NCBI GenBank assembly: GCA_964393035.1
Contig: CAYMRX010000001.1
Span: 248,001-312,000, forward strand
Direction: 5' to 3'
DNA length: 64,000 bases
Origin: Tabrizicola_A sp964393035
GTDB lineage: Bacteria > Pseudomonadota > Alphaproteobacteria > Rhodobacterales > Rhodobacteraceae
The notes under the pieces are model-generated. The model was not told where the DNA came from, made no database searches, and was given only the letters and a program-made list of their open reading frames with translations. Below, one piece after another: positions 62,379 through 64,000 of this stretch (the stretch's first letter is position 1; every line of letters begins with the position of its first letter). Both the position numbers and the translations under genes were made by a program.

Positions 62379-62388
62379 CCCTCGTCGT

Positions 62389-62441
62389 CGGCTTCGCCGC
62401 TCCTCGGTGGACACGACGCGGAGGCGAAGCCGCCCGAGGAG
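62389..62441. repeat. Interleaved inverted-repeat element, second copy
   Basis: CGGCTTCGCC (62389-62398) pairs with GGCGAAGCCG (62423-62432), and CTCCTCGG (62400-62407) pairs with CCGAGGAG (62434-62441). The pairs alternate as in the 9437-9486 element, so they would form either two alternative hairpins or a pseudoknot. Confidence 0.6.
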
Positions 62442-63275
62442 TTACGCGGTGAAGAAGGGTTTTGCCTTCATCGTTTCCGGAATCGATACGCCAAGCCGCG
62501 TCAGAATGCTGGGGGCCAGCGCCAACTGGTCCAGCACCACATCCTTGGCCGGCATTTCGCTTTTGCCGAAATAGTAGAAGGCCGCGTCCTGCTGCAATTC
62601 GCCCGTGCCGCCGTGGTGGCCACGCTCATCCTGCCCGTGGTCAGCGGTGACAATCACCTCATACCCTTTGTCGAGCCAGCGTTGCAGGAAGGGGGCCAGC
62701 ATCGCATCCATCATATAGCAGGCGTTATCCATCTCCTCGCAGTCGTGGTAGAACCGATGCCCCATGCTATCCAGCGTGCAGGTGTGCAGGATGCCATAGT
62801 CGATGCCGTGAAGTTCGGTCATCCGGGTCAGCGTGGCGAAAAGGTCAACGTCCGAAGGCGTCATCTGGTTGATGTTGCCATACCCCGTCATGGTGTGAAA
62901 CCGGCCATGGGTGATGGGGCCTGCGGGTTCATCATATTCAATGTCGCGCACAAAATCGAAGGGCGCGCGGTTGAACATTTCCGACCAGAAGCTGTGGGTC
63001 ACGGCCCCCGTTTTCAGCCCCGCCTTGCTGGCTTCGGAAAAGATGTCGGGCTGGTTCAGCCGATAGACCGCCTCATTGCCCCAGACCCGATGCACCTGCG
63101 GCGGCACACCGGTATGGATCGAGGCATAGCAGGAAGCAGAGGTCGAGGGCAGCACCGCGCGGATGCGATGCACCGTGGCCGCCCCCTGCGCCACCCAGCC
63201 TTCGAGATTGCCGAAAAGGCGCCGCCAATTGCGGTAGGGCACGCCATCAAGAATGATGAGAAGAAGTTTCGTCAT
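62442..63275 (-). CDS. Alkaline-phosphatase-superfamily phosphodiesterase
   Basis: 277 residues. KLLLIILDGVPYRN (metal Asp), LPSTSASCYASIHTG (nucleophile), TADHGQDERGHHGG (metal Asp-His-His). Nucleotide pyrophosphatase/phosphodiesterase-like, with no signal peptide. Start MTKLLLI at 63275, because GAGG is 6 bases upstream. The ABC ATPase end is upstream, so possibly peptide or phosphonate related; unproven. Confidence 0.82.
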   Translation of the reverse strand: MTKLLLIILDGVPYRNWRRLFGNLEGWVAQGAATVHRIRAVLPSTSASCYASIHTGVPPQVHRVWGNEAVYRLNQPDIFSEASKAGLKTGAVTHSFWSEMFNRAPFDFVRDIEYDEPAGPITHGRFHTMTGYGNINQMTPSDVDLFATLTRMTELHGIDYGILHTCTLDSMGHRFYHDCEEMDNACYMMDAMLAPFLQRWLDKGYEVIVTADHGQDERGHHGGTGELQQDAAFYYFGKSEMPAKDVVLDQLALAPSILTRLGVSIPETMKAKPFFTA

Positions 63276-63306
63276 GTCATACCTCATCCCCGGCGGGGCC
63301 GTGGGG

Positions 63307-63339
63307 GCCTCCGGCGGGGGTATTTGGGCCAAGATGAAA
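63307..63339. repeat. Rhodobacteraceae-type intergenic repeat motif
   Basis: Contains GGCGGGGGTATTTGGGC followed by CAAGATGAAA. From memory this stretch recurs between genes in many Rhodobacteraceae. It lies exactly between the ABC ATPase stop and the phosphodiesterase. Confidence 0.45.
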
Positions 63340-64000
63340 TCAGTTTCCGGCAGATTCCATCTTGCGGGTCTGGATCACCTTTTCCAGCCAACCAAGTTCC
63401 ATTTCGGGGACCGAGGACAGCAGGAGATCGGTGTAATCGTCGAAGGGCGGGGTCAGCACATCGGTCTTTTGGCCGTAGCGCACCACCTGCCCCTTGAACA
63501 TCACTGCGATCTTGTCGGCGATGGCTTTTACCGTGGCAAGGTCATGGGTGATAAAGAGATAGGCCACGTTTTCGCACGCTTGCAGATCGAGGAGAAGCTT
63601 CAGGATACCATCCGCGACCAAGGGGTCGAGCGCCGAGGTCACCTCATCGCAGATGATGAGTTTCGGTTTCGCCGCCAAGGCGCGCGCGATGCAGACGCGT
63701 TGCTTTTGTCCACCGGAGAGTTCCGCCGGGTAGCGGTCGGCAAAGCCCTTGCCCATCTCGATCTGGTCAAGAAGCTCTTGAATCCGTTTCTCTTTCTCGG
63801 CGCCTTTCAGGCCGAAATAGAACTCCAGCGGGCGGCCGATGATGGTGCCCACGGTCTGGCGCGGGTTCATTGCCACATCGGCCATTTGATAGATCATCTG
63901 CAATTCGCGCAGATCATCCTTGCTGCGCCCGGCAAGGTCGGCCGACAGGTTGCGCCCGGCAAAGCTGATGCGGCCCTGGCTCGGCGGCAGAAGCCCGGTG
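63340..64000 (-). CDS. Peptide ABC transporter ATP-binding protein, C-terminal part (cut by window edge)
   Basis: About 219 residues are visible and the frame is open to the right edge. Visible: MNPRQTVGTIIGRPL, ABC signature LSGGQKQRVCIARALA, Walker B LIICDEVTSALD, switch His in FITHDLATV. The Walker A lies outside. It probably belongs to a DppD/DppF-like or fused dual ATPase; the end DYTDLLLSSVPEME is typical of the second half of a fused one. Confidence 0.85.
   Translation of the reverse strand, partial: TGLLPPSQGRISFAGRNLSADLAGRSKDDLRELQMIYQMADVAMNPRQTVGTIIGRPLEFYFGLKGAEKEKRIQELLDQIEMGKGFADRYPAELSGGQKQRVCIARALAAKPKLIICDEVTSALDPLVADGILKLLLDLQACENVAYLFITHDLATVKAIADKIAVMFKGQVVRYGQKTDVLTPPFDDYTDLLLSSVPEMELGWLEKVIQTRKMESAGN

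Overview
The window is a GC-rich, densely packed chromosomal segment of an alphaproteobacterium, most likely a Rhodobacter-like member of the Rhodobacteraceae. The main reasons are an fnrL-hemN divergent pair with an FNR box between them, a malyl-CoA lyase of the ethylmalonyl-CoA pathway type, a phbA-phbB pair, a plant-type gshA, a class I lysyl-tRNA synthetase, a YejABEF-type peptide importer, and several small proteins typical of this family. It looks like core chromosome: I see no phage, integrase, insertion sequence, CRISPR array, tRNA or rRNA, and no gene-free stretch longer than about 215 bases. Both ends cut through genes.

Layout. 1-10.3 kb: OmpA-like protein (cut), ubiA, rsmE, gshA, then a minus-strand pyrimidine/phospholipid operon (pyrB, two small membrane proteins, a catalytically dead dihydroorotase homologue, plsY), a uracil-DNA glycosylase and a DsbD-like periplasmic protein. 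10.4-20.4 kb: YqgE, a secreted serine protease, Hsp20, a PLP trans-sulfuration enzyme, gabD, a polyprenyl diphosphate synthase for ubiquinone, a tRNA methyltransferase and a drug/metabolite exporter. 20.4-30.5 kb: PHB synthesis (phbA, phbB), an EAL protein, tag, rpmI-rplT, pyk with a LacI-type operator, N-formylglutamate amidohydrolase, D-amino-acid transaminase with dipeptide epimerase, and mcl1. 30.6-39.9 kb: accA, the chained ftsE-ftsX-plsC-tfoX operon, pgsA-moaD-moaE, an orphan DUF2892 membrane protein behind a SqrR-like operator, fnrL and hemN. 39.9-50 kb: glycosyltransferase plus yejABEF, a membrane-anchored cytochrome c, pheA and nudC. 50.2-64 kb: a CpdB-like metallophosphatase, lysyl-tRNA synthetase, mog, dnaX-ybaB-recR, a cold-shock gene, a degenerate receiver-like protein beside a CtrA box, an esterase-aldolase pair, a phosphodiesterase-like protein and the end of a peptide ABC ATPase (cut).

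How the genes fit together. Acetyl-CoA is a recurrent theme: pyk supplies pyruvate, accA starts fatty acid synthesis, phbA/phbB store it as PHB, and mcl1 assimilates it. Membrane lipid synthesis is represented by plsY, plsC and pgsA, quinone synthesis by ubiA and the polyprenyl synthase, and molybdenum cofactor by moaD, moaE and mog. Regulation visible in the DNA includes an FNR box, a SqrR/BigR-like operator, a LacI-family palindrome, a CtrA box, a heat-shock-like promoter and a long cold-shock leader.

I did not find a clear new multi-gene system. The most worthwhile leads are regulatory or structural: the SqrR-like operator before an orphan DUF2892 gene, the CtrA box before a degenerate receiver, an eight-G run in the dnaX linker that could give a gamma-sized product, two related intergenic elements with interleaved inverted repeats, and the pseudo-dihydroorotase.
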